Below, in pieces: positions 1 through 12,677 of a DNA stretch of 64,000 nt; within the stretch, counting starts at the first letter, position 1, and every line of letters begins with the position of its first letter. This DNA comes from Mangifera indica (lineage: Eukaryota > Streptophyta > Magnoliopsida > Sapindales > Anacardiaceae), in assembly GCF_011075055.1 (NCBI RefSeq), contig NC_058145.1:12893894-12957893 (forward strand), written 5' to 3'. Made by a program: the position numbers and the translations under genes. Below the pieces are notes generated by a model. It saw nothing but the letters and a program-made list of their open reading frames with translations. It searched no databases and had not been told where the DNA came from.

Positions 1-570
1 GGACTTCAGATCACAACATACCTCCATCGCTATGGTGCTAATAACGTGTTATAAAATAATGTAATTTATTAAATTAATAGAAGGAAAACTTCTGAAATTA
101 TAACAAGAAGCAAAATGAAGAAGAAAGAAGAAAGTTTTTTATGTGAAGAAAGGTGTGTCAATTACATGAAAAGAAGGGGGGTATTTATAGGAGAATTGCC
201 GCCCCTCTAATCAGAAAAATGACTTCCTTCTAAGCCAAGTTTCCAATGCCATTAATGTTTTCATACTCCTTTAGCCAAATTTTCTTCTCCTGCGTCAGCC
301 TCTCCAATTTCTTCTTGCAATAATAAATGTTTTCCCACCCATTTTCTTGATTTTATTGGTGGAAAGGCATTGCACATCACAACACATCTCATCATTATCG
401 TATTGATAACGTGTTATAAACAGTTCAATCGATATTGTCCAATTTAGACTTCAAGCCCTCACGACTTTAAAATACGTCATTTGAGTTAAAGGCTTCTGAC
501 CCCTACTTATATACAAGCTCAGTAGATAAAATGGGAGCGATGTGAGACTTCAGATCACAACACAGGCAAC
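1..570 (-). repeat. Dispersed repeat fragment (possible LTR-derived)
   Basis: The phrase GACTTCAGATCACAACA occurs at 2-18 and again at 547-563. A second phrase, TAACGTGTTATAAA, occurs at 42-55 and at 407-420. Read on the minus strand, 370-560 resembles the widely dispersed plant intergenic sequence that runs from a 'CTCACATCGCTCCCAT'-like end to a 'TTATAACACGTTATCA' stretch, often associated with retroelement ends. I see no coding domain and no target-site duplication, so the element class is an inference and the limits are approximate. Confidence 0.4.
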
Positions 571-1082
571 CAATTTGAAGAATTTTTTGTACTATTCTTA
601 TTGATGCGGACTTTCTATGATTTTGAACACAAACCCAATTAAAACATGACACAGGAAATCTTCTTCCGAAACTCATTAATAAAAACAAACAAAAAGCCTA
701 AAGCCTAAAGCCTAAATCCTAAAAAGTTGTCAATTTGGAAAGAAACGAAAATATTAATAAAGTGGCAAACAAGATATGCCATGCTCGGCGTTAAGGCAAA
801 GCACGCAATCCAATGAATCTATCTGTTTGTCGTCCGATCCAGTCAAATACGTGTGCCATTCATCGTGCTGTCGCCGTCCGTGCCACGCCAGATCAACCGT
901 TGTTCATTTCTTTTTTATTTTGTTCCATTCATTAAAATCATATTTAAGTTATTTTAGTTAACCGTTATTATTTGATTGCAATTGCAAACTACAAATACAA
1001 AAATCTACGAGGTTTTTTTTTTTTTTGGTTTTTTCTGATGATCCAATGAGATCAGTATTGTTCGACGCCTGAATGAAAAGAA
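571..1082. other. Upstream region of the 1.08-5.87 kb gene, no gene seen
   Basis: This stretch holds a short triplication of AAAGCCT/AAAGCCTAA around 694-720 and a T-tract at 1013-1026. It is presumed to contain the promoter and 5' leader of the downstream gene. No convincing TATA box or ORF was recognised. Confidence 0.4.
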
Positions 1083-4000
1083 ATGCCAGAAGCTTCTTCA
1101 AGGCATCGGAGCTCAGCTTATTTCAACGCCCTCACTCAAGAAATCGAGAAGAAGCTTCAGCGGGTTCGTTTTGACTTTTGAATTGTTGTTGTTCAGTTTT
1201 CCCTTTTTTTTTTTTTTTTGAGAAAACCAAGGATTATTAAGATTTCAAAATTTTAGGATTTAATTATTGGAAAAACCAAATATAATAAGCGTCTTGTTGA
1301 TTTGCTTATAGATTTCTGTTTGTTGAATGAACGATAAGATTTAAATTCCTTTATCCTGCTCTTGCTTTAGAGCTTATTAATATCAGTTGATATTTTCTAG
1401 AAATTTTTTTTTTAAAATTACTTATCAAATGATACTCATTGCAGGCGCTAGCTTCTGCTTCGCAGAGGCGCAACTTGTTACAAGAGTTGTTTGCCGATGT
1501 GGCTTTAGAAATTGATGATCGAGCCAGAGGTGGGACAAAGCTGCAAAAGTACTTGTTTATTTCTACCTTTAATGTGCGCAAGATTAGAGTTTGAGGCTAT
1601 GAGTGAATGAAGATGTGCTTCTTGTCATTACTATATTATAATCCTTTCAATTTGGTTAATTAGTTATTCCACATGATTTTATTGTGGAATATTGAATCAT
1701 TGTCTGCCTTGTTAATGAACAATGAATTAGGAAATACTTTACGGCATTAAGTGCTGTGTTGGTTTAGGCTCATAGTCAGTATAGCCTGGAACATTTTAAT
1801 GTACCAGCTAAATACATTTTCGTTAAATTTTATAGGAAAGGGAACATATTTTGAAGTTTTGGACTTACTATTCTACAGAGATACGGTTACAATGTGGAAT
1901 TTTTTTGATGGGTAAAGTATTATGTACTCGCAACTTTTGTGAGTCATGTTTTGTTGCAGGCTTAATGTTATACATTACAATAAGTGCGACATTTCATGTT
2001 ATACATTTGTGTGTATGCATGTGTGTTTTGTGTTAGACTTCCGTTATCGTACTTTCTACTGTAAAGTGTTCTTTTAGCAAATTATGTTTGTTCACGTCCA
2101 CAGAGGCATATTTAAGCAATTTTGATATAGAATAAAATATTATTTTAGTGGATCTGGTTTGGTAGCTATTGAAACTTTTATTCATCTCAAAACTGAGTCT
2201 TTTGATTTAGAGGGAGTTGAGATTTACCTGTCAAGTGCTATGTTGTAATCACAATTCTTGTAGTTTCTCATAATTTGTGTTGAAATTGTTACAGATATAA
2301 TTCTCAGCAAGGAAGAAGGTATAATTTTTCCTGCTGTGGATGATGTTGATGGTCAACTTTGCTTTTATGATGTACTTGCTGATTATTATGTTCGGGTGCC
2401 TGAGAGTGCAAATCGTATCCTTGATTTGATTGTCCAGCTGTGGAGCCAGTCATTTGCATCTCATATTTTCGCCCTCTTGTTCCACAAATGGGTATGTGTG
2501 ATCACACTTTGTGCCATTCAAAACAAATTTTTGGTAATGATTTCTATAAGAGTTTTGTTCAATGGTGGAAACATATTATTCAAGTGTCATAAGAATCTCA
2601 TATCAACCTTTTAGGCTATTTAATTATTCTCAGGTTCATGTAAGCTGATGAGACTCTCGTTTCTATCATGATTGTTTTTTTCTCTTTTTTATGGAACTTG
2701 AAAGCCTGAAAGAACTGCTACTTTGGTGCTTTTAATTTTTCCCATGAAGAAGCTCTTCTAAAGTAACAAAAGTTTTTGTCCTATCATTTGTTGTTCTTGA
2801 ATTGGAATTTTTGTTCTTTTTATTGATATATGATTTAGCTGCCTTTCAACTGACAGACAAATTGATTGGAAGATCATCTTTTCTGTTCTTTTTCTCTTTT
2901 TCCTTTACTTTTTCCCATCAACACTTTTAATGTGCAATCATTTATCATTTGTTTGGAGGATCCAAATATCCAAGTTATGTCATGGTGATGAGTTAGGTCA
3001 AAATTTGATTTTGGACTTATTAAATATTTGAAAACTAGAAGTAATTTAAGTGTTATTTATTTCGCATACTTATGATTATGACCCTGTTGGGCTCTGCCTT
3101 GTTTATTTGTATATTTAATAATACATTATATGGTTGTTATAGTGTCAGAGTTTATTACTGGAGCTTCCTTGTGTATCATGACTTTTATTTGCCTAGGGAT
3201 TTAGATAAATGTCCATATGAGGTTTTGTTATTGTTTATTTGTTAGATGAATTCTTTGCATGAACAAAAGAGTGAATAGTATATTGTCCTGTTAAAAATAC
3301 TAATTACCTGTTTGGTCAATGAGGATTTTTGCAGATGATTGCAACTTGTACCATTGCCTTGATGCTCCTATTTCTTGAGCTGTATTGTTGTATCTTTGCT
3401 GCAGCTATTTGAAGTTCAAATTAACAGTGAAGTAATCCTACGATACTCATCTGCTCTTGTTCAAGGTGCTACAAATGTTTTCTGGTACGAATATCATCAG
3501 TTACAGAAGAATCGATTTTCCTTAAGTCGTTAGTTGTGGAGATGGCCTTAGTAGCTTTGGATGTTGTTATTTTTGGTAGTATTGTGTGTTTCATGTCTTT
3601 AGTAGATCATGCTTTTGAAAATAATTCAGAAATTCAAAATTTTAGTTTTTCATTACTCAAGATCTCAAATTCTTTTTCAGAATGATCTTCTTTCAGTCAT
3701 GCATTGTTTTCATACAAATTAGGCACCTAGTGATGTATAAATTTCAATTGTCTAAAAACCAGAGCTTAACAGTTTCTAAAAAATGGATTCTTTTACAGTT
3801 AATAACACGCAATTCTGAATGTTATTTGTCATGTTTAAAAGACATTTTGAATCACACATTTTGCATAGCTTTGTCTGTTCTTATACTTGTCTGTAGTTCT
3901 TCTGTTGCACTCCCTTCCATAACTATCCCTCCGATGATTGACTTCCAACATTCTGGCTCTACTGTGATTCTTTCATTGTACATACAGTCTTCTATCTTGG

Positions 4001-5866
4001 TTTCCTGTTCTGTAAATTTTTTAATTTAAATATTGGTAAAATTTTGTTTTTTTTTCCATTTTGGTTACACATGTTTAGAAAGGATCCAATTTTATGTTGC
4101 TGTCATAATCCATGTGGTGATAGAGCAGAATTTCTGGCTTATTTTGGTTTTTCTAGCAGTGGTATATGTGCTTCTATATGTAAAAGTGGCAATCTAACCA
4201 TGTATTTTAAGATACTTGTCTTGTAACTTAATGGTTTACTGTTAATATTCATCCTTGGCCTGTGGCAGGATTGACATCCAGACAAACACAAGGCGTTTCC
4301 AATCTCTTTTTCGGGTATGAGACTTCTGATTATGTAATAGATAGCAAGCTAAGCCGAATATTTGTTGTACTATGTTTTAATGCTCTTCCTCATTTTTTCC
4401 TCACTATTTTTTGCTTATCCTTCACATTGGATTCAGTATCTTCTTGAGGAAGTTGCTTTGGAGCCCAAACGAATAAATAAAATCCCTGGTCAGGTGAGCC
4501 AGTATTCTGGTTCATTTCAATTTTACATCTTTGGAATGTTCTACTTAGTGTCTAAGTTTTTATCATGTAATGTGAAAAACAATAATGCAAATTTGGAATT
4601 ATTTCCTATATAAGTTGATGACTGTTCATTACTTTTTAGGCCCAACGCAATCTGTATCTTCTACTTTCAAGGTTTATACTTTTTTACAACTCAGGTAGGT
4701 GTTATAATCTATAAAAGTTTGCCATTGAACAAGAATTTGTACATAATTCAATGTGTTGTCTTATGCAGTTGATAAACTTGAAAGCTTCTTAAAGCAGTTT
4801 CCTGTTTTTCCAAATGCCTTTTTGGTTGGTAGTCCAGCTGACTTCTTTGCTATTGAACTGACAGACCAGGTAGAGTTGATAAATTTTTATTCAACACATA
4901 GCAAAATAGGAAATTTCAATTAGGCCCTTTAATGCATAAAACTTATTTAAGTTTTATTCCAAGACCACCCATTTGTGAGGAGCTAATTTATAATTTCTGT
5001 GTCATACACATATGGTGTTGCAACTCTGCCGTTTATCAGCTACAAAAGTTGAAGGTGGAGCCAGTCCTCTTGCATTACCTTTCACAAATTAAAGCTCTCC
5101 AAAGTAAATTGTTTCAACTCATTGTAAGATTGAGATGTGTAGTATCGTCTACGGATCATAATCAGTTTCAATTGCATGTAATATGGTATAACTTATGCAG
5201 GGATGGAACTGAGAATGACCACTAGTACAAGGTTAAAGACATGTTTGTATAGTTTTACTTCTCCCGGTGGTCCTATGTATCCTACAAGAGCTGTTCGTCA
5301 TGCAGCCTGGGAGGCTTTGGACTTTCTTTACCCGGTGAGGTTATTAATTTTTTTTTTTTTTTTTTTTTTGGCTTTATGTCTAAGTTACCATGATAGTAAT
5401 TCCAATTGTCTAATCTTCTAATTACCAAGCTTTATAGTTAATTATTAGGTATACCTTTTCTCTTTTCATTAAATTGTATTATCATATTTTTCTTAGCTGA
5501 TTAGATGTTTCATGTTGATGGTTTGATATGGTTCCTTTTTGACCGTATATTGTTAAACATTCATGCATGCCATCATAGATTACACGTTTGTTGCCATCAT
5601 ACATATGTTTGTTTATTGTTATTATTCCATATTATGCAAAAGTGGCTGTTAATTTAATTATAAGATTTCTAATTATCATTGTTGTATAACAGGTCGGGCA
5701 GTACCCTCGGCATCTGATAAGTCTTTTTTTTCGACTTCTGTATCCATGTTACTGGCCCTCTTCATGTTGGAACTTTATAATGTCCTGCATAAAGGCTGTA
5801 GTATATACCTTGCTAAGGTTGGTCTTTTCCCGTTGGGAGAAGGTGAGGGAGCAAAAGAAATCCTAG
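1083..5866 (+). CDS. Conserved plant protein of unknown function, 11 exons, 357 aa
   Basis: Joining 1083-1163, 1445-1529, 2295-2491, 3405-3484, 4269-4314, 4437-4493, 4640-4694, 4769-4869, 5040-5103, 5201-5334 and 5693-5866 gives an uninterrupted 358-codon frame. Every junction is GT-AG and every phase agrees. The start is the first ATG after the T-rich leader. The N-terminus (residues 1-55) is polar and helix-prone. The middle is rich in leucine and aromatic residues, for example the IVQLWSQSFASHIFALLFHKW block of exon 3. The C-terminal exon holds a strongly hydrophobic, Trp/Cys-rich stretch (about residues 308-346) followed by a basic tail, which suggests membrane association or a buried helical hairpin. 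I recognise it as a protein conserved among plants but know no assigned function or named domain. The gene model is firm; the role is unknown. Confidence 0.85.
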
Positions 5867-8282
5867 ATGCTGTTGCGGGAATGGTTTCTTTAAGGTTTGA
5901 ACCGGATCTGGAGCGCTTAAAATATAAAAAAAAATGTTAGTTGTTTTACGCAAATGACTGTATAATTTGTGGTGTTTTTTTTTTTTTTGGGTCAAATTTT
6001 TGCCTTGTCTTTGTTATGCGTCACCCCGTTCATCTTAATCTTTAAGAGGTATAGGTCTTTCTGTTTCTTCTAATTATGAGACAATTTGTCCAGAAGACAT
6101 TTCTTAGTTATAATGCTCTTTTTGGCACTATATTCATTTATATCACTGATAATTACTTACAGAAACTAGGACTTGGATGACATTTCGTACGATCAGATAC
6201 CACTAACGATGCAATTTTATTGGTTGAACTCTTCTTCATTGAGGCAATTTTGTTGTTGAAATTGGAGGTGACAGAAGATTTGGGTTAAATCGAATTCACA
6301 AAGGCTTCTGTTCATCAACACGCTCATAAGCAAATGGGGCACACCAATCTGACAGGAATAAACAATAAAATTATATAAATATATATTTTTTATACATAAT
6401 TTAAATATATAAATAATACATTATTATTTACTCAAACTCAATTATAAATTAATAATATTATTATTATCTAAATTATATATTAAAAATATGTACACTTCAT
6501 ATTGTTAACATGAATCTTTATGATTAACAATGAGAACTAAGGATGCAAGGAAATTTTTCGGATGCTAACGTACGACTGTCTGTGAAGAAATTTTTTTACC
6601 TAAAAAAAGTTACGAAGATTTATCCATTAGGGAACGATATAGAAGAAAATCTAGCATGCCACGTTAATATCTTGAGACACAGACCTTTACATGTACCATA
6701 CATAAACGAAGTAGAAAGACAAAGCGAGGTAAAGAAAGTCTATAGAGCAGTAAGCAAAACATGCAAATACGATCCAAGTGCACACCAATCGCCAAAATTT
6801 AAGGTCAAGTGACAAACCAAAACATTCATTCTTATTAGAATGCCATGAAAACGTCACTACTTAACACAAAACATCATCAATACAGTAATGATTGGTATCT
6901 TACAATTCAAGTAAAGCATTCAACTATTTAGTGTAATGGAATATCTAACAAGCCATGCCACCCCAGTGACAAGCTACGCAGCACCAGAAATCATACTATT
7001 GAAACAACAACACCCCATAAGATGCTGCTACATCTTCCAATGAAAATTAGAAGTCGCTAATTAGTGACTTCTAATGGAATTACGTGTAAGACTACAAAAC
7101 CAAACAAAAGCATTATCGGCCATGCAATCTCATGCTCGGTAGAAGAAAAATTATTCGAATCCAACTGTGGGAAGAATGACTAGAGCAGGCACTTGTAACC
7201 AACAACAATTTCTCCAGCACCACTACTCCGCCACAGATGGTCTTTCTATCAGAAACATAAATCGGCACTTGCTGGAAGCTTAAACAATCAAGCACCACAA
7301 CATAGAGACAAACATACATGCAAGTATTCATAGAGCAAAATTATTTGACAGATAATAAAAAACACAATTGATTCATCATCTACGGAGTGATGGATTAAAA
7401 GATAATATTACCCAATCAATTTGTGGAAAAGAAAAAACATATGAGCAAATTACACATCTTTAGACATAAGCCCAAGCATGCAAGCAATTTAAGAAATTCC
7501 CCCACATTAAATAAACAAGATCGGTGAGATTCTGAACATCAAAGTTGCTATCTCTATTTCACAACTGTCTCCATGACAATCCACTTGGTAGAATCCAAAA
7601 TGCAATTATCTCCACCACAGTATCCCACCCACGTATCAACCAGACAATTGACACATCAGTAGTCAATCAGTCATTCCAATAAATCAGGGATCCAGTACTC
7701 TGGAGAATATGTATACAAGAAATGAATAACTAAAAAAGCTAAAAGCCTAAACAGAAAATTCAACGACACAAGACAAAACTCTTACCTGTTAAAGAAATCC
7801 CACGAAAAAGGTAAAGCGTTAGAACCTCAAATGTGGTCTTTGCTTCTTTATGATGCCCATGCAATTAACAGACATCACCAGCTTCAGGAGAATTCTGTTA
7901 AAAATCAACCCCCCAATACCTAGCACCCAAGACTTTATTTGTGCATGCAAAAGCTAGAAACAGATTTGCGGCTTCAATACTCTGGCTTGTGGAATAGAAG
8001 AGAAAGGGCAAAAGAAACTATTGTCACCAAAACCATAATTGTAAATTACACTTTGAACTTGTCCATTAACCCAAATTTTAAACCCAAGTCAAAGGAACAG
8101 TTGACATGAAAAGCCCAAACTACACAAACATCCTAACAGTTCTCTCTAGTAGTGTTTTTCTTTGTTATCTAAATAGTAGGATTTGGTAAGAAGATACACA
8201 AAATACTTGAGGCTGTTACTCATCAATCATAACTTAGTCACAGAAGAAAGACAGCACTAGGTAATGGAGGCATGGTGGACGT
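5867..8282. other. Convergent 3' flanks, no further gene supported
   Basis: This 2.4-kb gap lies between the convergent ends of the gene ending at 5866 and the ALY gene ending at 8283. 6360-6490 is almost pure A/T. A perfect minus-strand splice-donor consensus (AACAG/GTAAG) lies at 7781-7790, so the ALY 3' UTR may contain an intron, but its acceptor cannot be proved from sequence alone. An 89-codon open frame at 6543-6812 has no recognisable features and I do not call it a gene. Confidence 0.4.
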
Positions 8283-10632
8283 TCAACTTGTCTGCATAGC
8301 TTCTGATGCTTCTGAATAATACTTGTCCAAATCAGCATCAAGGTCATCAGCAGATATCTTCTCATTATGGCCCCTTTCCCGTCCACGACCTCTTCCAAAT
8401 CCACGACCACCACCAACTCCTCCACGTGGCCGTCTGAATGCACCACCCCTACCTTGTCCACTGCAGAATAAAAGGAGAATAACAATAAGAAAAATGCATC
8501 AATCCCACCAGAAGCACATAGGAATAAAAGCAGCCACCAAAAATGTAGGCTAACCTATGGGGAATCATCCAAAAAAATTTAAGGACAGAAGAGGATAATT
8601 TGTCCATAAGTAATCCCCACATAGCTGAGCAAGTCCAATTAGCACCAAGGCTTACTACTAAAAGATTATTTCTGTTATCCACCAACCAAAATTCCAAGGA
8701 CGATGATAAGTAAACAGGAGCATGAATAACCTCAAACTTCTTCAATGGTCTCAGTATGGATATATTAATAATATTTTAACGACAATATCTTGTCTATATG
8801 TTGCATTTTATTCATTCTAGAGGAGCTGTTAATACGAATAACAGAAAATCTGTTATAGGCATTTCTGTCAATATACTCTGTGGATAGAGGAATACATAGG
8901 GCTGAACACAGTAAAATAAGAAATTGAAAGATGGAAGGGAATGTATTAATTATCAACATAATCAACATGTTATGAAGCACTAGCAACAAGACAATATAAA
9001 TGCATTGACAGTATCTGAAAACCACCAGTAAAAGCAGATAAATATGTCTAGGAATAAAGTTAGAAGAGGTGGAAAGCCTATATCAGTTAGTTGCCATAAC
9101 ATGACTATACTCACATCAAAGAAGCAAAGTAGCACTAAAATCATGATCGCTTTTCATAAATGTATAATGTAACAAATGGAAGAAAAAGAAGAAAAGATCA
9201 TACAGATTTACAGATTAGTTCACAATTCCATTGGCGAAAGCCCAGAAAAATTAACCAACACTTTTAAAACCCAACTCAACATGAGAGCACAATCAAATGC
9301 ATACATCAAATTAAGCGGGCATACCCTCTAGAAAATCCTTTAGAATTTATGACATTTCCATTAGCAGCTGAAGGGGTAGCAGGAGTGGTGATGTCCATTC
9401 CCACAATCTCAATTTTCATTGGTTTCCCATCAAGTTGAACATTGTTGTATCTCTTGACTGCAGCCATTGCATCTGCTCGTCGCGAAAAGACTACTTCTGC
9501 CGTTCCCTAAGAAAAAGAGCTTTTGTTTCTAAACCAGAGCAGGACACAAAGAATTCATCAGAAGGACCAGTTTAGCCAAGCTTGATTAGATACCTTCGAT
9601 CTCCCAATCCTATCATAGTGGACTGAGTACCGCTTCAGGTCACCTACTTCTGAAAACAGTTCCTGGACACAATTGCAGCAGCATTAAAAATTTAAGCATC
9701 ACCACAGGTAATCTAGAATATTACAATCATGATTATTACATGATACTATTATCATAACCCATAAATTTACTACTGAGATTACAATAACAATGATAAGTAG
9801 CAAATCCAACAGATAGACTCCAGCACTGCCAAAAAAAGAAAGTACCTCTGGATTCAGGAGAAACAAATCAAACGTAAACAAGTTTCATACTAATCATAAA
9901 CTGGTATTGTGTTTCAAGTAGAAATACATGACAGAGTCTAAACGATTAATAATTGGAGAGAAATAAAAGAGGCGTAATGTTAGTGTTCAATTCAGGTTGA
10001 CTTGGTAAAAATGAATCAAAAGTAACACTTTATCTCTGCAGATCACAAAATCATAAATTATTTGATAAAAAATTCCCACTTAACACATAAATTTCATTAC
10101 AAAAATCAATAACATATGAAACTAGCAACTTCTCTAATTAATGTCAGCACACAACAAGCGAACTGATATTGAAAAATCAAACGTGAAAATAATATAAATC
10201 CCAAATAAAAATAAATATTTACCTTGATGTCCTCATTAGAGACACCATATTCCAGATTAGATATGCAAAGCTTCGTTTCGGTCTCTATAGCGGAGGCCCT
10301 ACTCGCTTGCTGAGCTGGAAACGCCGTCCCCTGATCTGTAAACATATCGTGCTGCCACGTTGTCTCCGGCGCCTGAATCCAAAATAAGCAAAATCATAAT
10401 AAAATTAAAACCGATGAAGCACAAATAACAACAATGATAACAGATCTAAAACGTAAAGCTTTTAAATTACCTTGGTGGTGGCATATGGTGCAGCACGATT
10501 GGCCCCTAGGTTGGAGAAGCGGCGAGCTGGTCCAGGGCCAGATCTTCGACCGCGGCAGCGGAGGTTGCCGGATCCGGACTTTTTGTTTTTCTTGATAATG
10601 TCATCCAGAGACATATCTAAAGCGCTCGACAT
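8283..10632 (-). CDS. THO complex subunit 4 / ALY-REF mRNA export adaptor, 246 aa
   Basis: Minus-strand exons 10632-10471, 10372-10223, 9662-9594, 9506-9325 and 8460-8283 join to 247 in-frame codons, all with GT-AG introns. Residues 4-17 (ALDMSLDDIIKKNK) match the N-terminal UAP56-binding motif of ALY proteins. An RRM spans about 87-165, with RNP2 at LCISNL (89-94) and RNP1-like SKGTAEVVF (about 126-134). A Gly/Arg-rich RNA-binding segment follows (about 182-218). The end, DDLDADLDKYYSEAS, is the second UAP56-binding motif. The family couples spliced or 5'-capped mRNA to the DEAD-box helicase UAP56 within TREX, in the nucleus, before handover to the export receptor. All hallmark parts are present. 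Its start lies about 215 bp from the tRNA-Val-like locus, so the two probably share an upstream region. Which ALY paralogue this is cannot be decided here. Confidence 0.95.
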
Positions 10633-10847
10633 CTTTAAAATAAATCACAGATTAAAATAAAAACTAATGAAAACTAAAACGTAGTAAGCGCGAGAAAAAT
10701 ATACAAGCAATGCAGAAAATTTGGGGTTTCCTAGTAGAGGAAACAACAGCATTAGAACTACTGAAAACCCAGCGTTCACGAGGTTTATATTTGTTGATTT
10801 CTCGCAGTTTATATTAGAATCATTATGGAAGGCTCAATAAGTAATCA

Positions 10848-10918
10848 GGTGTCGTGGTGTAGTTGGTTATCACGTCAGTCTAACACACTGAAGGTCGGTT
10901 CGAGTCCGGGCGACGCCA
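10848..10918 (+). tRNA. tRNA-Val (AAC), short variable region, probably a pseudogene
   Basis: The acceptor stem pairs 10848-10854 (GGTGTCG) with 10911-10917 (CGACGCC), including one T-G wobble. The D-arm is 10857-10873. The anticodon stem is TCAGT/ACTGA around the loop CTAACAC, giving anticodon AAC at 10882-10884. The T-loop is TTCGAGT (10899-10905). Only two bases (10892-10893) remain for the variable loop, and the T-stem GTCGG/CCGGG has a G-G mismatch at its base. The locus is therefore 3 nt shorter than a normal tRNA of this class. The internal A-box and B-box promoters look intact, so it may still be transcribed. There is no strong T-run terminator beyond a TTTTT immediately 3'. Confidence 0.75.
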
Positions 10919-11512
10919 ATTTTTCAAACTGTTGTCCATTATATTTTCGGTATTCACCAATCCCCACCCCTCTCAGCTCTATATTTGGCATCAAATTCCA
11001 CCCACCCCACAACCTTTTTGTTTTTGTATTTAAGTCACCCCTACCACCAATCCCAAGCATACCTCTTTTTTGGTATAAGTCACCCCAAAAAAATATATTT
11101 ATTACTAATTCACCCCTCTTTCAATAAAACACACTCCGACATTTGAAAATTATCTTTCACCTTTCCAGTGAATATGTGATTATGAATATTGTTTCATCAA
11201 GTAGTAGCTTCAAGTGCTGGGTTTTTTGTCAATAGTCAACACATGTTCACAAACAATTTGTGCAAGGAGGAAATAATTTATGTTACGCTGATATATATTA
11301 CAACTTCGGGAAACCATAGTTGTTTTCACTCTACCTGGCTGGAAATTACAGGAAGAATAAATAATACATGTTAAGTTAACACTTGTTAGTAGTAAAGTCA
11401 TATTTTTTGCACTTGAACGGGATTTCACATGAAAAGATAAAAAATCGACTTGTGCATGAGCGGATAAAGGATAGTGTTTATAAAATAAAATAAGTGGAAA
11501 ATGGTTTTTAAA
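10919..11512. other. Spacer between the two tRNA loci
   Basis: This is AT-rich sequence with no supported gene. Open frames here are short and have no family resemblance. Confidence 0.4.
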
Positions 11513-11584
11513 AGGGCCCAACCGGGTTCGAACCGGTGACCTCTTGATCTGCAGTCAAATGCTCTACCACTGAGCTATGGACCC
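11513..11584 (-). tRNA. tRNA-Cys (GCA)
   Basis: Read on the minus strand, the acceptor stem GGGTCCA pairs with TGGGCCC with one T-G wobble. The D-arm is GCTCAGTGGTAGAGC. The anticodon loop CTGCAGA gives GCA (plus-strand 11550-11552), flanked by a paired TTTGA/TCAAG-type stem. The variable loop has five bases, and the T-arm ACCGG-TTCGAAC-CCGGT pairs perfectly. It has no intron and no encoded CCA, as expected for a nuclear plant gene. It appears fully functional. Confidence 0.95.
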
Positions 11585-12196
11585 AACTGGTGAAGTATGA
11601 TCTCTCTTTTTTATCTATGATAACTTCGTTAAAAAGTCTGTCAATGAAAATATGTTTTAATGAAAGGATGATTATCTTAACACGGTAAAATCAAATTTTT
11701 ATTTTAAATCTAAATAATAATAATTTCCACTCATTAACAATTTGCCTTCAGAATCTTACAAATAATCTTGTTATATCCATTATAACAAGCGACGAAGGAA
11801 CAAAGAAATCCAACGGAGGCTTATTCGACACAAACTCTTCTTAGAAAAGTTCAGAGGAATCCTAACAATATCTTCTACATAAACATAATGAAGAAGCCAC
11901 AGCCACTGTTAATGATAAGAGGATTGTCCCATGTTGCAGTAGAAGCCAACGTAATATGATTGAGTCAAGAGAAACAGAGAAATGAAGAAAGAAGGGATGG
12001 AGGCACGTTTGTACCACTATATCAAATGACTAATACACCCTTGCTTGTATGAGGAAACAAGTCAATTTTTCATTTCATAACCACGGTGGTAAATCAGTCA
12101 TTAAAAGTTCTATACTTATATACCATCATTATCATCATCACAAAAAACAACGATCATTGCCTGAGCGCTAACTCAGTCCATCCTAAACTATTTTAA
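11585..12196. other. Intergenic spacer, nothing recognised
   Basis: No gene or clear repeat was recognised between the tRNA-Cys gene and the MITE that starts near 12197. Confidence 0.35.
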
Positions 12197-12676
12197 GGAT
12201 GCGTTTGGTTAACGGTAAGATAGATTATCTTGATAATCTATCTTTTATTCTTTTGTTTGGTTTATCAGTAATAAAAGATTACAGTAATCTTCTATTACCA
12301 ATATTGACGTGTTAGATAATATAGGTAGTAATCTGATTACTATCTTCACCTTAAGTATTTAAAGATTACTGGGGTAATCTTGAGTTTATTATAGAAAAAT
12401 TATTATTTATTAATGTTTTGAGATTAAAATAAATTTATTTTTAATTAATATGACAAATAATATAAAAAATATTTAAAAATAATTATATTCAAGGGCATTT
12501 AAATAAAGTAATTTACTAGTAATCTTTTATTACCTTTAACCAAACACAATAATTATTTATACCTATCAAATTTTATCAAACATAATAATCATTTATACCC
12601 AGTAATCTTCTAAGTAATATATCTTCAAGGTAATTTTTCTATTTTAGTAATCAAACATTACCCAAACCAAACGCCC
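12197..12676. mobile_element. Tourist-like MITE with GCGTTTGGTT terminal inverted repeats
   Basis: The left end reads GGATGCGTTTGGTT (12197-12210). The right end, reversed, reads GGGCGTTTGGTTTGGG (up to 12676), giving imperfect terminal inverted repeats. The interior is AT-rich, carries repeated TAATCTTTTATTACC-type blocks in both orientations and has no ORF. Size and ends fit PIF/Harbinger-derived (Tourist) MITEs, whose ends resemble GGG-N-GTTTGGTT. A left TAA is present at 12194-12196, but no matching right duplication survives. Its right end touches the stop codon of the H2B pseudogene. Confidence 0.7.
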
Positions 12677-12677
12677 T

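Noticed and set aside
3682..4226. Open frames within intron 4 of the first gene
   Set aside because: They lie wholly inside an intron defined by matching phases and show only T-rich hydrophobic sequence.
6543..6812. 89-codon plus-strand open frame
   Set aside because: No start context, domain or splice partner, and it lies in the 3' flank of two convergent genes.
8323..8553. Plus-strand frame opposite the last ALY exon
   Set aside because: It is an antisense reading of the Gly/Arg-rich coding exon; the Pro/Arg richness is a by-product.
10472..10660. Plus-strand frame over ALY exon 1
   Set aside because: Antisense reading of a true exon with clear homology on the minus strand.
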